Source: Bacteroides sp. (lineage in GTDB: Bacteria > Bacteroidota > Bacteroidia > Bacteroidales > Bacteroidaceae). From it: a DNA stretch of 15,959 nt. Each line of letters begins with the position of its first letter. Within the stretch, counting starts at the first letter, position 1. Positions 1 to 7,728 of this stretch are shown here, piece after piece. Under the pieces are notes generated by a model, which was given only the letters and a program-made list of their open reading frames with translations, was not told the DNA's origin and searched no databases. The position numbers and the translations under genes are program-made. Location: NCBI GenBank assembly GCA_030152865.1, contig JASLIW010000127.1:1-15959 (forward strand), written 5' to 3'.

Positions 1-486
1 GGGCAACGTTCGGGTAAAAGCTCATATGCTGAGCAACTTGCCTTATCCTTATCACCCACTCCTATTTACTTAGCCACCTCGAGAGTTTGGGATGAAGAGC
101 ATCGTAGGCGTATTGAAATCCACAAGGAGAACCGTAAAAACAAATCTTGGATCAATATAGAGGAAGAGAAGGAGCTGAGTAAACACAAGCTGGAGGGAAA
201 GGTAGTACTTATCGATTGTGTAACACTATGGGCGACCAACTTCTTCTTTGACTTAGAGGCTGATGTAGATTTAGCGCTCAAAGAACTCAAAAAAGAGTTT
301 GATAAGTTTACTCAACAAGATGCTTATTTTATCTTTGTAACCAATGAGATAGGCATGGGTGAGATGTCTGCCAACCAAATTCAACGTAAGTTTGCTGATT
401 TACAAGGCTGGCTGAACCAATACATAGCTTCTCAGGCTGATGAAGTAAGCTTAATGGTCTGTGGCCTACCCCTAAAAGTGAAATAA
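1..486 (+). CDS. cobU: Adenosylcobinamide kinase / guanylyltransferase CobU (5' truncated)
   Basis: Bifunctional cytoplasmic enzyme of cobamide nucleotide-loop assembly. It phosphorylates adenosylcobinamide and then transfers GMP to give adenosylcobinamide-GDP, the substrate of CobS. The reading frame is open from base 1 to a TAA, giving 161 residues. The window begins inside the P-loop (GQRSGKSSYAE, residues 1-11 of the fragment), so only about ten N-terminal residues are missing. Other family motifs are visible: YLATSRVWDEE (23-33), RIEIHK (37-42) with a His that aligns with the guanylylated His of Salmonella CobU, VLIDCVTLWATN in the middle, and VTNEIGMGEMSAN near the C-terminus. The stop is one base before cobT, as expected within an operon. 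Family assignment is secure. The true start and promoter, and any cobalamin riboswitch, lie outside the window. Confidence 0.95.
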   Translation, partial: GQRSGKSSYAEQLALSLSPTPIYLATSRVWDEEHRRRIEIHKENRKNKSWINIEEEKELSKHKLEGKVVLIDCVTLWATNFFFDLEADVDLALKELKKEFDKFTQQDAYFIFVTNEIGMGEMSANQIQRKFADLQGWLNQYIASQADEVSLMVCGLPLKVK

Positions 487-487
487 G

Positions 488-1528
488 ATGATGCAATTTG
501 AAATCGAAAAACCAAACGAAGAGATTCTACCCTATTTAAGAGATCAGATAGATAATTTAACTAAACCCAAAGGCTCTTTGGGTTTTCTTGAACAGCTCGC
601 TCTACAGATAGCTTGGGTACAGCAAACACACTCCCCTACACTTCAAAATCCCCACCATATTGTTTTTGCAGCTGATCACGGAATAGCCGAAGAAAACATC
701 AGTCTATCTCCTCAAGAAGTAACTTACCAAATGCTTCTTAACTTCAAACAGGGAGGTGCTGGTGTCAACTTTTTGGCTCGCCAACATCATTTCAAATTAA
801 TGCTCGTCGATGTAGGGGTAAATAAAGATCTAGATCTATCAGATCAAAGCATCATCCATCGAAAAATAAGAAAACAAACTCGCAACTACCGATACGAGGC
901 TGCGATGACTACTGAAGAGTTAGAACAAGCACTCAAAGTAGGTGCCGACTGTGTTCGTCGGTGCAAGGAAGCGGGCTGTAATATTCTTTGCCTGGGTGAA
1001 ATGGGAATTACTAATACTTCTTCTTCGGCACTCTGGATGCACTACTTAACGGGTGTTTCACTACGCCAATGCATAGGTGCAGGAAGCGATCACTCTGGTC
1101 AGATACTAGAACATAAGTACGAAGTTTTAAAATCTTGTAGAGAAAACTACTCTGGCGATGGCTCAGCACTTGACGTTATGCAGTACTTTGGGGGGTATGA
1201 GATGGTAGCTGCTGTAGGAGCTATGTTGGAAGCTGCACAGCTAAAGATGCTTATTCTAGTAGATGGTTTTATCATGACCAATTGTATGTTGATGGCATCT
1301 AAGCTCAATAAACAAGTTTTACACTACGCTATTTATGGGCATGAAGGAGACGAAACAGGGCATGCTATAGCTTTGAGAGCACTAAATGCCCAGCCCATTT
1401 TGAAGTTGGGATTGCGCTTGGGCGAAGGTACGGGAGCCCTCTGTGCCTACCCCATTGTTGAGTCTGCAGTGCGTATGATTAATGAAATGAGCTCCTTTAA
1501 GGAAGTTCAAGTAACCAAATACTTTTAA
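488..1528 (+). CDS. cobT: Nicotinate-nucleotide--dimethylbenzimidazole phosphoribosyltransferase CobT
   Basis: Activates the lower-ligand base: it transfers phosphoribose from nicotinate mononucleotide to dimethylbenzimidazole, or to another base such as a purine, giving the alpha-riboside phosphate used by CobS. The 346 residues are the usual family length. Motifs seen are LTKPKGSLG (24-32), ADHGI (62-66), GEMGITNTSSS (170-180) and, near the C-terminus, RLGEGTGA (310-317). Glu313 of that last motif is the expected catalytic base. Two ATG codons stand in tandem at 488 and 491, one base after the cobU stop, so translation is probably coupled; either could be the start. The stop is followed directly by cobS. 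The sequence does not show which lower ligand is used. Confidence 0.96.
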   Translation: MMQFEIEKPNEEILPYLRDQIDNLTKPKGSLGFLEQLALQIAWVQQTHSPTLQNPHHIVFAADHGIAEENISLSPQEVTYQMLLNFKQGGAGVNFLARQHHFKLMLVDVGVNKDLDLSDQSIIHRKIRKQTRNYRYEAAMTTEELEQALKVGADCVRRCKEAGCNILCLGEMGITNTSSSALWMHYLTGVSLRQCIGAGSDHSGQILEHKYEVLKSCRENYSGDGSALDVMQYFGGYEMVAAVGAMLEAAQLKMLILVDGFIMTNCMLMASKLNKQVLHYAIYGHEGDETGHAIALRALNAQPILKLGLRLGEGTGALCAYPIVESAVRMINEMSSFKEVQVTKYF

Positions 1529-2302
1529 GTGATGTGGAAGGATTTAGCAGCTGCTCTGACTTTTTTTACTCGTCTGCCTTTCTATAAGTTGAAGGCATTC
1601 AATGTTCCAACTAAGCACTACAAGCAAGCTATCAACTACTGGCCTGTGGTGGGCTGGCTCACAGGGGGTGTTATGGCACTTACACTGAGCCTCACTGCAC
1701 TATTTCTACCCAGCTCTCTGGCCATTTTACTAGCCATGGTTAGTCGCTTGCTTCTGACAGGCGCCCTACACGAAGATGGACTTTCAGACTTTTTTGATGG
1801 CTTAGGAGGGGGCACTACTCGCCAACGTGTACTCGAAATAATGAAAGATTCTCACATTGGTGTCTATGGGGTAATTAGCTTGATCACTTACTTCCTGATC
1901 CTCTACCAATCACTTAGTCACTTAGACCTGTACTGCTTACCTCTAATTATGATTGCTGCTGATTCAGTGGCAAAACTCATAGCCTCTCACATTCATCGTG
2001 TTTTACCCTATGCCCGTACAGAGGCTACGAGCAAGGCAAAACTAGTCTATGAGCAGGTCTCACCATCTACTTACCTTTTAGCTTTGGTGTTTGGCCTACT
2101 TCCTCTTTTCTACTTGGCTTACCACTCCTCTTGGATCTATCTATGTGCTGTACTTCCTCCTATTCTTGTTTTTATTCTAATTTGGCGTTTACTAAAAAGA
2201 AGAATTCAGGGCTATACAGGAGATTGTTGCGGTGCTATTTTTTTACTCTGCGAACTCACTTTTTACCTCAGCCTACTTACCTTAACCAGCTTAAGCTTAT
2301 GA
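1529..2302 (+). CDS. cobS: Adenosylcobinamide-GDP ribazoletransferase CobS
   Basis: Integral membrane cobalamin (5'-phosphate) synthase. It joins adenosylcobinamide-GDP from CobU to the alpha-riboside phosphate made by CobT. About 257 residues and strongly hydrophobic with several membrane spans. The signature region is present: FFTRLPF near residue 12, LTGALHEDGLSDFFDG (76-91) with the acidic residues thought to bind the metal, and LEIMKDSHIGVYG (102-114). The C-terminal GYTGDCCGA is also typical of the family. The start is uncertain between GTG at 1529, abutting the cobT TAA, and ATG at 1532; both give MWKDL, which aligns with known N-termini. The last four bases (ATGA) overlap the cobC start, implying translational coupling. 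Confidence 0.95.
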   Translation: MMWKDLAAALTFFTRLPFYKLKAFNVPTKHYKQAINYWPVVGWLTGGVMALTLSLTALFLPSSLAILLAMVSRLLLTGALHEDGLSDFFDGLGGGTTRQRVLEIMKDSHIGVYGVISLITYFLILYQSLSHLDLYCLPLIMIAADSVAKLIASHIHRVLPYARTEATSKAKLVYEQVSPSTYLLALVFGLLPLFYLAYHSSWIYLCAVLPPILVFILIWRLLKRRIQGYTGDCCGAIFLLCELTFYLSLLTLTSLSL

Positions 2303-2829
2303 AACTCTACTTGATACGTCATACCTCAGTAGCTGTAGCAAAAGGGATTTGCTATGGACAGACAGATGTACCCCTAAGTGAGAGCTTTGAAGAAGAAGCA
2401 CAAGTGGTTAAAAAGAACTTGGAAGGGATTAAGCTCAGTGTTAGTTATACTAGCCCACTGACACGTTGTAAGCGTCTAGCTCAGTTCTGTGTAGGAAATC
2501 AAGGCATACAACTCGATGACCGACTCAAGGAGATGGATTATGGTGCCTGGGAGATGAAGGATTGGAATACCCTAGACTTTTCTGCTTGGGAGAAAGACTG
2601 GGTACATCAGGCCGTGCCCCAGGGTGAATCGTTCTATGAGCTCTTTTTACGTGTATCCTCTTTTTTGAATGAGCTAGCTCAAAAACATCTTCCTACTGAA
2701 CAGCTTGCTATTTTTACGCACGGAGGTGTCTTAGCCTGTGCCTTAGCATACTTCGAAGGTATCCCTCTTGAAGAGTCCTTTGCTAGGAAAGCAAAGTATG
2801 GAGATATCTTTACTTTCCATCTCGTTTAG
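2299..2829 (+). CDS. cobC: Alpha-ribazole phosphatase CobC (histidine phosphatase family)
   Basis: Removes the 5' phosphate from alpha-ribazole phosphate or from the cobamide phosphate, ending nucleotide-loop assembly. The protein has 176 residues and begins MKLYLIRHT, with the phosphohistidine in the RH motif at residues 7-8. It also has YTSPLTRCKRL, an acidic EMDYGAWE segment, and the second catalytic His in FTHGGVL (His141). An upstream in-frame ATG at 2131 was not chosen. It would add 56 residues overlapping cobS and lacking any family similarity, whereas ATG 2299 overlaps the cobS stop as ATGA and puts the RH motif at the expected N-terminus. The operon position supports CobC over a generic phosphoglycerate mutase-like phosphatase. 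Confidence 0.93.
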   Translation: MKLYLIRHTSVAVAKGICYGQTDVPLSESFEEEAQVVKKNLEGIKLSVSYTSPLTRCKRLAQFCVGNQGIQLDDRLKEMDYGAWEMKDWNTLDFSAWEKDWVHQAVPQGESFYELFLRVSSFLNELAQKHLPTEQLAIFTHGGVLACALAYFEGIPLEESFARKAKYGDIFTFHLV

Positions 2830-2912
2830 ATTTCAAAACCCACAGAAATTGACACATATCAAGAGATGAAAAGTTCTCTAGCGCCCTCCTGTCTTTATCT
2901 CTTTTAATTTTA

Positions 2913-2920
2913 TACTTTTG
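2913..2920 (+). promoter_or_regulatory. Bacteroidetes -7 promoter element for the exporter operon
   Basis: TACTTTTG matches the Bacteroidetes consensus TAnnTTTG exactly. It lies in the 151-base gap after cobC, about 60 bases upstream of the first ThrE-like gene, which predicts transcription starting near 2924. No good -33 TTG was found at the usual spacing. A small inverted repeat, ACTTTT-GT-AAAAGT (2914-2927), overlaps the element and the predicted start site and could be an operator. No convincing terminator for the cob operon is visible in the gap, so read-through from cobC is possible. Confidence 0.55.
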
Positions 2921-2980
2921 TAAAAGTTTACAAATTGCTGCTACAGACTAGTAACCATTCATTAAAAATTTCACTTACTT

Positions 2981-3742
2981 ATGAAAGAGCTTTTGCTCGA
3001 AAAAACTCACTTTATTGCTGAGTACTCCTCCACTTTGATGGGGAGTGGAGTACATACCTCACGAATCATCCGTAATTCCAAACGCTTAGGACAAGCACTA
3101 GGCATCGACCTTAAAATTGGCGTTTTCCAAAAGAATATTATTCTGACCAGCCGCGACTTAGAACATCAGCTCTCACACAGTGAGGTGATAGATATTCCTA
3201 GCTATCCCATTAGTTTTGAATACAATTCTGAGCTAAGTGGACTGAGTTGGGAAGCTTATGATAAGAAGCTTTCTTTTGAGGAAATCAAGGAGAAGTACTA
3301 CACTATAAAAAACTCTCCCCGCCTACACCCACTCTTTGTACTACTATTAGTCGGATTTGCCAACGCTTCTTTTTGCCGTTTGTTTGGAGGCGATTGGGTT
3401 TCAATGGGCATTGTTTTCTCTTCGACCATTACAGGCTTCTTTATTAAACAGCGCTTACATGCCAACAAGATAAACCATTTTATCGTGTTTATTGCTGTTG
3501 CATTTATAGCCTCACTCTGCGCTTCCATCTCTCTCATCTTTGACACCACCTCTGAAATAGCTTTAGCAACGAGTGTGCTTTTTTTGGTGCCAGGGGTTCC
3601 TTTAATTAATGGTGTTATTGATATTGTAGAAGGATATATTCTAACAGGATTTTCCCGCCTTACAGAGGCGATTCTCTTGGTGCTTTGTTTGGCTATCGGC
3701 CTTTCACTGACGTTGTATTTAGTAAAAGATAGTTTGATTTGA
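2981..3742 (+). CDS. ThrE-family exporter, large subunit (YjjP-like, DUF1212)
   Basis: N-terminal-type half of a split threonine/serine exporter family protein, 253 residues. The first ~115 residues are soluble, with the family pattern LMGSGVHTSRIIRNSKRLGQAL (starting at residue 19). About five hydrophobic segments follow (roughly 117-134, 138-155, 165-186, 193-210 and 226-247), including the characteristic LVPGVPLINGVIDIVEG (202-218). E. coli YjjP works with YjjB as a succinate exporter under anaerobic conditions; Corynebacterium ThrE, which joins both parts in one chain, exports threonine and serine. The next gene encodes the YjjB-type partner one base downstream, so the two almost certainly form one transporter. 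The substrate cannot be read from the sequence. Confidence 0.88.
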   Translation: MKELLLEKTHFIAEYSSTLMGSGVHTSRIIRNSKRLGQALGIDLKIGVFQKNIILTSRDLEHQLSHSEVIDIPSYPISFEYNSELSGLSWEAYDKKLSFEEIKEKYYTIKNSPRLHPLFVLLLVGFANASFCRLFGGDWVSMGIVFSSTITGFFIKQRLHANKINHFIVFIAVAFIASLCASISLIFDTTSEIALATSVLFLVPGVPLINGVIDIVEGYILTGFSRLTEAILLVLCLAIGLSLTLYLVKDSLI

Positions 3743-3743
3743 T

Positions 3744-4232
3744 ATGGTAGTCTTAGATGTTATTTTTGATGGTTTCTTCGCGGCTATTGCTGCTGTGGGT
3801 TTTGGAGCTATATCCAACCCACCCTTGCGTGCTTTTCGTTACATTGCAATTCTAGCAGCCATAGGCCATGCACTTCGTTATTCCTTAATGACTTTCTTGG
3901 GTGCAGACATTACAACAGCTTCATTTTGTGGGGCACTAGCTATTGGTATGACTTGCCTCTACTTGGCTAGGAAGTGTTATTGCCCCATGACAGTGCTCTA
4001 TATCCCTGCCTTACTGCCGATGATTCCCGGTAAGTTTGCTTACAATATGATTTTCTCTCAGCTGATGTTCTTACGCAACATGGATGTTCTATCAGAAAGA
4101 GAGAAATATATGGAGATGTTTTTTACGAACTCCATGGTTACAGCTACTGTTATCTTTGTACTCGCTGTAGGAGCTACACTCCCTCAGTTTTTATTTCCTG
4201 AAAAGGCCTCATCTATTACAAGAAGAAACTAA
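3744..4232 (+). CDS. ThrE-family exporter, small subunit (YjjB-like, DUF3815)
   Basis: C-terminal-type half of the split ThrE exporter, 162 residues with about four or five membrane segments (roughly 5-24, 33-52, 57-75, 82-97 and 128-148). Family features are the NPPLRAF turn after the first span (25-31), LARKCYCPMTVLYIPALLPMIPG (74-96) with its conserved proline-glycine stretch, and a short length like E. coli YjjB. Its ATG lies one base after the stop of the YjjP-like gene, so expression is probably coupled and stoichiometric. It should act in the inner membrane as an exporter of small acids or amino acids together with its partner. Confidence 0.87.
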   Translation: MVVLDVIFDGFFAAIAAVGFGAISNPPLRAFRYIAILAAIGHALRYSLMTFLGADITTASFCGALAIGMTCLYLARKCYCPMTVLYIPALLPMIPGKFAYNMIFSQLMFLRNMDVLSEREKYMEMFFTNSMVTATVIFVLAVGATLPQFLFPEKASSITRRN

Positions 4233-4237
4233 AAGAT

Positions 4238-4972
4238 ATGGACATATTTTGGAGAACAATCGCAGAATACAATGCTGATACTTGGCTCTATCAAGTAGTT
4301 ATTGTGATCGTAGGTGCTTTACTTAGCATTAGTCTAATCTACAAACCTACGAAGTGGAAAGGGAGAGTTATGAAGCTTTATTTGGCTTTTATTTTTGGCT
4401 GGATAACAATCGTTTACTACACGCTATATAGTGCTCCTAGAGGTTATAGCAATATCCTTGCTATTTTTTGGGGGCTCTTAACACTCACTTGGATTTGGGA
4501 TGCTCTAACTGATTATACCAAGTTTGCTCACAATGAAAAGTATAAGGTTTTGGCTTTGATACTCATGGCTACTCCCCTTATCTACCCTTTATTATCGCTG
4601 GCTCGGGGGCTTTCCTTTCCGAGTATGACCTCTCCTGTAATGCCTTGTGCTGTGACCACATTTACCATAGGCCTGCTACTCTACAAGACCAAAAAGGTAA
4701 ATATGTTTATCGTCTTGTTTCTCTGCCACTGGTCGCTAATAGGACTAATAAAAACCTACTTCTACAATATTCCTGAAGATTTTCTACTGGTTGCGGTCTC
4801 GATTCCCGCCATCTACCTCTTCTTCAAGGCCTATTTTTTATCCGATCTGCCCCAACAGACTAAGCCTGAAGCCAAGTACATCAAGGGCTTACTTCTAGGA
4901 GTTTGTATTGCTATTAGCCTTATCTTAGCTCTTACTTTTATCCAAGAGCTCAGGATCTATGGGATGATTTAA
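4238..4972 (+). CDS. DUF6064-like polytopic membrane protein
   Basis: A 244-residue protein of unknown function with about eight predicted membrane segments (roughly 17-34, 46-64, 70-87, 103-121, 137-150, 154-172, 181-199 and 215-234). The N-terminal pattern FWRTIAEYNADTW (4-16) and the PCAVTTFTIGLLL segment (136-148) resemble DUF6064 proteins; this assignment is from memory of the family pattern. It starts five bases after the YjjB-like gene and is the last gene of that operon, which suggests a role in the same membrane or transport process. No catalytic motif was seen. Its stop is one base from the stop of the convergent glgB, with no room for an intergenic terminator. Confidence 0.72.
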   Translation: MDIFWRTIAEYNADTWLYQVVIVIVGALLSISLIYKPTKWKGRVMKLYLAFIFGWITIVYYTLYSAPRGYSNILAIFWGLLTLTWIWDALTDYTKFAHNEKYKVLALILMATPLIYPLLSLARGLSFPSMTSPVMPCAVTTFTIGLLLYKTKKVNMFIVLFLCHWSLIGLIKTYFYNIPEDFLLVAVSIPAIYLFFKAYFLSDLPQQTKPEAKYIKGLLLGVCIAISLILALTFIQELRIYGMI

Positions 4973-4973
4973 C

Positions 4974-6989
4974 TCACTCTACTTTTTGTAAAACAACAGC
5001 AGTTCGGGCTGGGATATAAAGTTTCAACCACTCTTTGTGTTCTTTCTGATAGAGGGGATCAAAATGTGTAGGGTGTACAAGAGCATCATCGGCAAAACCA
5101 AAACCACCATAGCTCTTAGCATCTGTATTTATAAGGACTTGATACTCACCCTTGGCTACTAAGAAACCATAGTCTGTAAAAGATTGAGTGGGGTTGAAAT
5201 TGAAAATGAAGAGTAAGTCCTCTCTTTGGTAGGCCAATACTTGGTCTGCATCATCATGCCATATTTCCTCGATTTCTAAATTTTGAAAGCCAGGGTATCT
5301 GTGAATTAGGGCTAAGAGATCACGCTCAAAATCGGCTAAATAATGAAAATTCAATTTCTGATTGTCTAGTAGGCTCCACTGACGACGTGCATACTTATAA
5401 GACCAGCCATTGCCCTCCCGTGGGAAGTCTATCCATTCGGGGTGTCCAAACTCATTGCCCATAAAGTTGAGATAGCCTCCATTGATGGTAGTAATCGTAA
5501 GCATACGTATCATTTTATGCAGAGCTATACCACGATTCACACGGTAGTTTTCATCTCCTTTTTGCATATGCCAATACATGTCAGCATCAATCAAACGAAA
5601 GATAATGGTCTTGTCGCCTACGAGTGCCTGATCATGGCTCTCTACGTAGGATATGGTTTTCTCATCGGCTCTTCGGTTGGTAAGCTCCCAAAATAGTGTA
5701 CTAGGCTTCCATTCTTCATCTAAACACTCCTTGATGGTTTTAATCCAAAAGTCAGGGATATTCATGGCCAAGCGATAGTCAAAGCCATAACCTCCATCTT
5801 CAAGAGGCAGAGCTAGACCTGGCATGCCAGACACCTCTTCTGCAATACTTATTGCGTTTTTGTTGACTGAATGAATCAACTGATTGGCTAGACTTAGGTA
5901 GATGATGGCATTGTCATCTTGAGCTCCATTGTAATAACTATCATAGCTAACAAAGTCTTCGCCTAAGCCATGGCTGTAATAGAGCATAGAGGTTACACCA
6001 TCAAAGCGGAACCCATCAAACTGAAACTCTTCTAGCCAATAACGACAGTTGGATAAAAGAAAGTGAAGCACCTCATTTTTTCCGTAATCAAAACAGAGTG
6101 AATCCCACAACTTATGCTCTCTTCGCTCCCCAGGATAAAAGTACTGATGAGGATCGCCAGCAAAGTTGCCCAAGCCTTCAAGCTCATTCTTGACCGCATG
6201 AGAATGGACAATATCCATAATGACTGCCAAGCCCATTGCATGAGCTGTATCTATCAACTCTTTGAGCTCATCGGGCGTACCAAAGCGAGAAGATGGTGCA
6301 AAAAAGTTGGAAACATGGTAGCCAAAGCTGCCGTAATAAGGATGCTCCTGTACAGCCATAATCTGAAGACAGTTGTAACCGGCCTTTACTATACGAGGTA
6401 GTACTAACTCTTGAAATTCTTTATAGCTGCCCACTTTTTCTTCCTCCTGTGCCATTCCAATGTGACACTCATAGATCAGTAAGGGGTCACGCTTGGGTAC
6501 AAAGTGGGTTTGCTTAAACTGATAAGGAGAGGCGGGATGCCATACCTGAGCTGAAAAAATATGCGTGGAGGGATCTTGCACTACCCGATTGGCCCACGCA
6601 GGGATACGTTCGCCAGAGCCTCCTTGCCAGTGTACTTTCAGCTTGTAAATATCACCGTGCTTTAGGGCTTCTTTATCTAAGTATATCTCCCATACTCCAT
6701 TTTCTACTGGCTGAAGTCGATAGGCTTCTTGTTCCAACCAAAAAGAAAAGTTGCCTATCAAATAGATAGCAGTTGCATGGGGTGCCCATTCACGAAAAAC
6801 CCATCCCGTATCTGTGGGGTGTAAACCAAAATAAAGATGGCCACTAGCAAATTCACGCAGAGACACCTCTCCTTGTAAGGTTAGTTCACTCTCTTTGTTG
6901 AGGACAGCCTGATACCGACCAATAATAGCCTTTTCATAAGGTTTCAACCAAGAATCATGCTCAATAATAGGAAGGGTTTGTTTTTTCAT
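4974..6989 (-). CDS. glgB: 1,4-alpha-glucan branching enzyme, eukaryotic-type (GH13_8)
   Basis: Introduces alpha-1,6 branches into glycogen in the cytoplasm. The 671 residues comprise an N-terminal CBM48-like domain (about 45-150, with VFREWAPHATAIYLIGNF), a GH13 barrel (about 170-560) and a C-terminal all-beta domain. Catalytic features visible are the nucleophile Asp330 in GFRFDGVTSML, the acid/base Glu384 in SIAEEVSGMP, Asp453 in ESHDQALVGDK, and the DIVHSHA region (259-265). The motifs YNCLQIMAV, HPYYGSFGYH and YLNFMGNEFGHPEW match human and yeast branching enzymes rather than the E. coli GlgB type. This eukaryotic-like class is known in Bacteroidetes. The gene lies 10 bases downstream of the DUF2461 gene on the same strand and is probably cotranscribed with it. 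Confidence 0.95.
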   Translation of the reverse strand: MKKQTLPIIEHDSWLKPYEKAIIGRYQAVLNKESELTLQGEVSLREFASGHLYFGLHPTDTGWVFREWAPHATAIYLIGNFSFWLEQEAYRLQPVENGVWEIYLDKEALKHGDIYKLKVHWQGGSGERIPAWANRVVQDPSTHIFSAQVWHPASPYQFKQTHFVPKRDPLLIYECHIGMAQEEEKVGSYKEFQELVLPRIVKAGYNCLQIMAVQEHPYYGSFGYHVSNFFAPSSRFGTPDELKELIDTAHAMGLAVIMDIVHSHAVKNELEGLGNFAGDPHQYFYPGERREHKLWDSLCFDYGKNEVLHFLLSNCRYWLEEFQFDGFRFDGVTSMLYYSHGLGEDFVSYDSYYNGAQDDNAIIYLSLANQLIHSVNKNAISIAEEVSGMPGLALPLEDGGYGFDYRLAMNIPDFWIKTIKECLDEEWKPSTLFWELTNRRADEKTISYVESHDQALVGDKTIIFRLIDADMYWHMQKGDENYRVNRGIALHKMIRMLTITTINGGYLNFMGNEFGHPEWIDFPREGNGWSYKYARRQWSLLDNQKLNFHYLADFERDLLALIHRYPGFQNLEIEEIWHDDADQVLAYQREDLLFIFNFNPTQSFTDYGFLVAKGEYQVLINTDAKSYGGFGFADDALVHPTHFDPLYQKEHKEWLKLYIPARTAVVLQKVE

Positions 6990-6999
6990 ACGAATAGAT

Positions 7000-7659
7000 T
7001 TAATAGCCTAAAGCTGTGTTGATGAAATCGCCATAACGCTTGGCTTGCTCCAAGACCTGTCCTATTTTATCGAGACAGTTTTCTTGAAAAAAGAATTCAT
7101 CGGGTACCGTGTACGAGCAAATATACTCCTTACACCTCAGATAATCAATATACTTATAATCTTTTGAAAAGCCTTTGGGTGCGCTCTTTAAGAAGTCTGC
7201 ACCAACTACAGGGAAGTACTTTTTAAATGAGGGATCTTCTACAATGGCTCGGTATTCATCAATGTGTTCCATGATGTGCCTACGAATCTTGGTGAGCTGT
7301 TTGGTAGGTAAGCCTATACTCCCCCCTCCTATGAGTGAGTGGCCTGGCTGTAGGCGTACATAGTAACCAAAATAGTCTGATTTCTTGCCCTTAGGGTTCA
7401 TGTAAGCTCCCATATGCAATTTAAAAGGCATCTTATTTTTAGAGAAACGGATGTCTCGATAAAAACGAAATAAGCACTCTTTCGGCTCTAAGACCATCAC
7501 GGAGGGGTCAAAAACCGAAATGCGGTTGAGTACCAATTGTACAAATTGCTCAAAAATAGCCCTTGCTTCATCGTAAGAAGCTCGATGCGCATTGAACCAT
7601 TCTCTATCGTTGTTTTTAGCCACTTGACGCAAAAAGTGGTATATCTTTTCTAACTCCAT
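7000..7659 (-). CDS. DUF2461 (TIGR02453) family protein
   Basis: A 219-residue cytoplasmic protein of unknown function. The family pattern is clear: FLRQVAKNNDREWF (9-22), FRFYRDIRFSKNKMPFK (64-80), a tyrosine-rich YFGYYVRLQPG segment (96-106) and a GGG at 111-113. The many conserved basic and aromatic residues suggest a nucleic-acid or nucleotide-related surface, but no activity is established. It is full length for the family and has no signal peptide or membrane segment. It sits upstream of glgB with a 10-base gap and diverges from the radical SAM gene across a 69-base intergenic region. In that gap a minus-strand TACTTTAG (7688-7695) is one base off the -7 consensus and is a weak promoter candidate. 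Confidence 0.88.
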   Translation of the reverse strand: MELEKIYHFLRQVAKNNDREWFNAHRASYDEARAIFEQFVQLVLNRISVFDPSVMVLEPKECLFRFYRDIRFSKNKMPFKLHMGAYMNPKGKKSDYFGYYVRLQPGHSLIGGGSIGLPTKQLTKIRRHIMEHIDEYRAIVEDPSFKKYFPVVGADFLKSAPKGFSKDYKYIDYLRCKEYICSYTVPDEFFFQENCLDKIGQVLEQAKRYGDFINTALGY

Positions 7660-7716
7660 ATCTTTCTTACCTTCTTTTTCGGTCTTACTAAAGTAGTCTA
7701 TTTACTATTAAATGTA

Positions 7717-7724
7717 TACTTTTG
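7717..7724 (+). promoter_or_regulatory. -7 promoter element abutting the radical SAM start codon
   Basis: TACTTTTG matches TAnnTTTG exactly and ends only four bases before the ATG at 7729. In Bacteroidetes the start point lies a few bases after this box, which puts transcription initiation at or within about one base of the A of the ATG. No Shine-Dalgarno-like sequence precedes the gene. No clear -33 TTG was seen at the usual spacing. The transcript may therefore be leaderless. Confidence 0.55.
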
Positions 7725-7728
7725 CAAC

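Noticed and set aside
66..290. Minus-strand open frame opposite cobU
   Set aside because: Serine-rich, low-complexity translation lying fully within the well-supported cobU coding region; a shadow frame.
2131..2298. An upstream extension of cobC by 56 residues
   Set aside because: It overlaps cobS in another frame, has no family similarity, and the ATGA overlap at 2299 gives the conserved MKLYLIRHT N-terminus.
2862..2879. AGAGA/TCTCT hairpin after cobC as a terminator
   Set aside because: Only five base pairs and no T-run follows directly; too weak to call.
7688..7695. Minus-strand TACTTTAG as promoter of the DUF2461-glgB pair
   Set aside because: One mismatch to the -7 consensus and no -33 TTG at the right spacing; kept only as a note in the gene entry.
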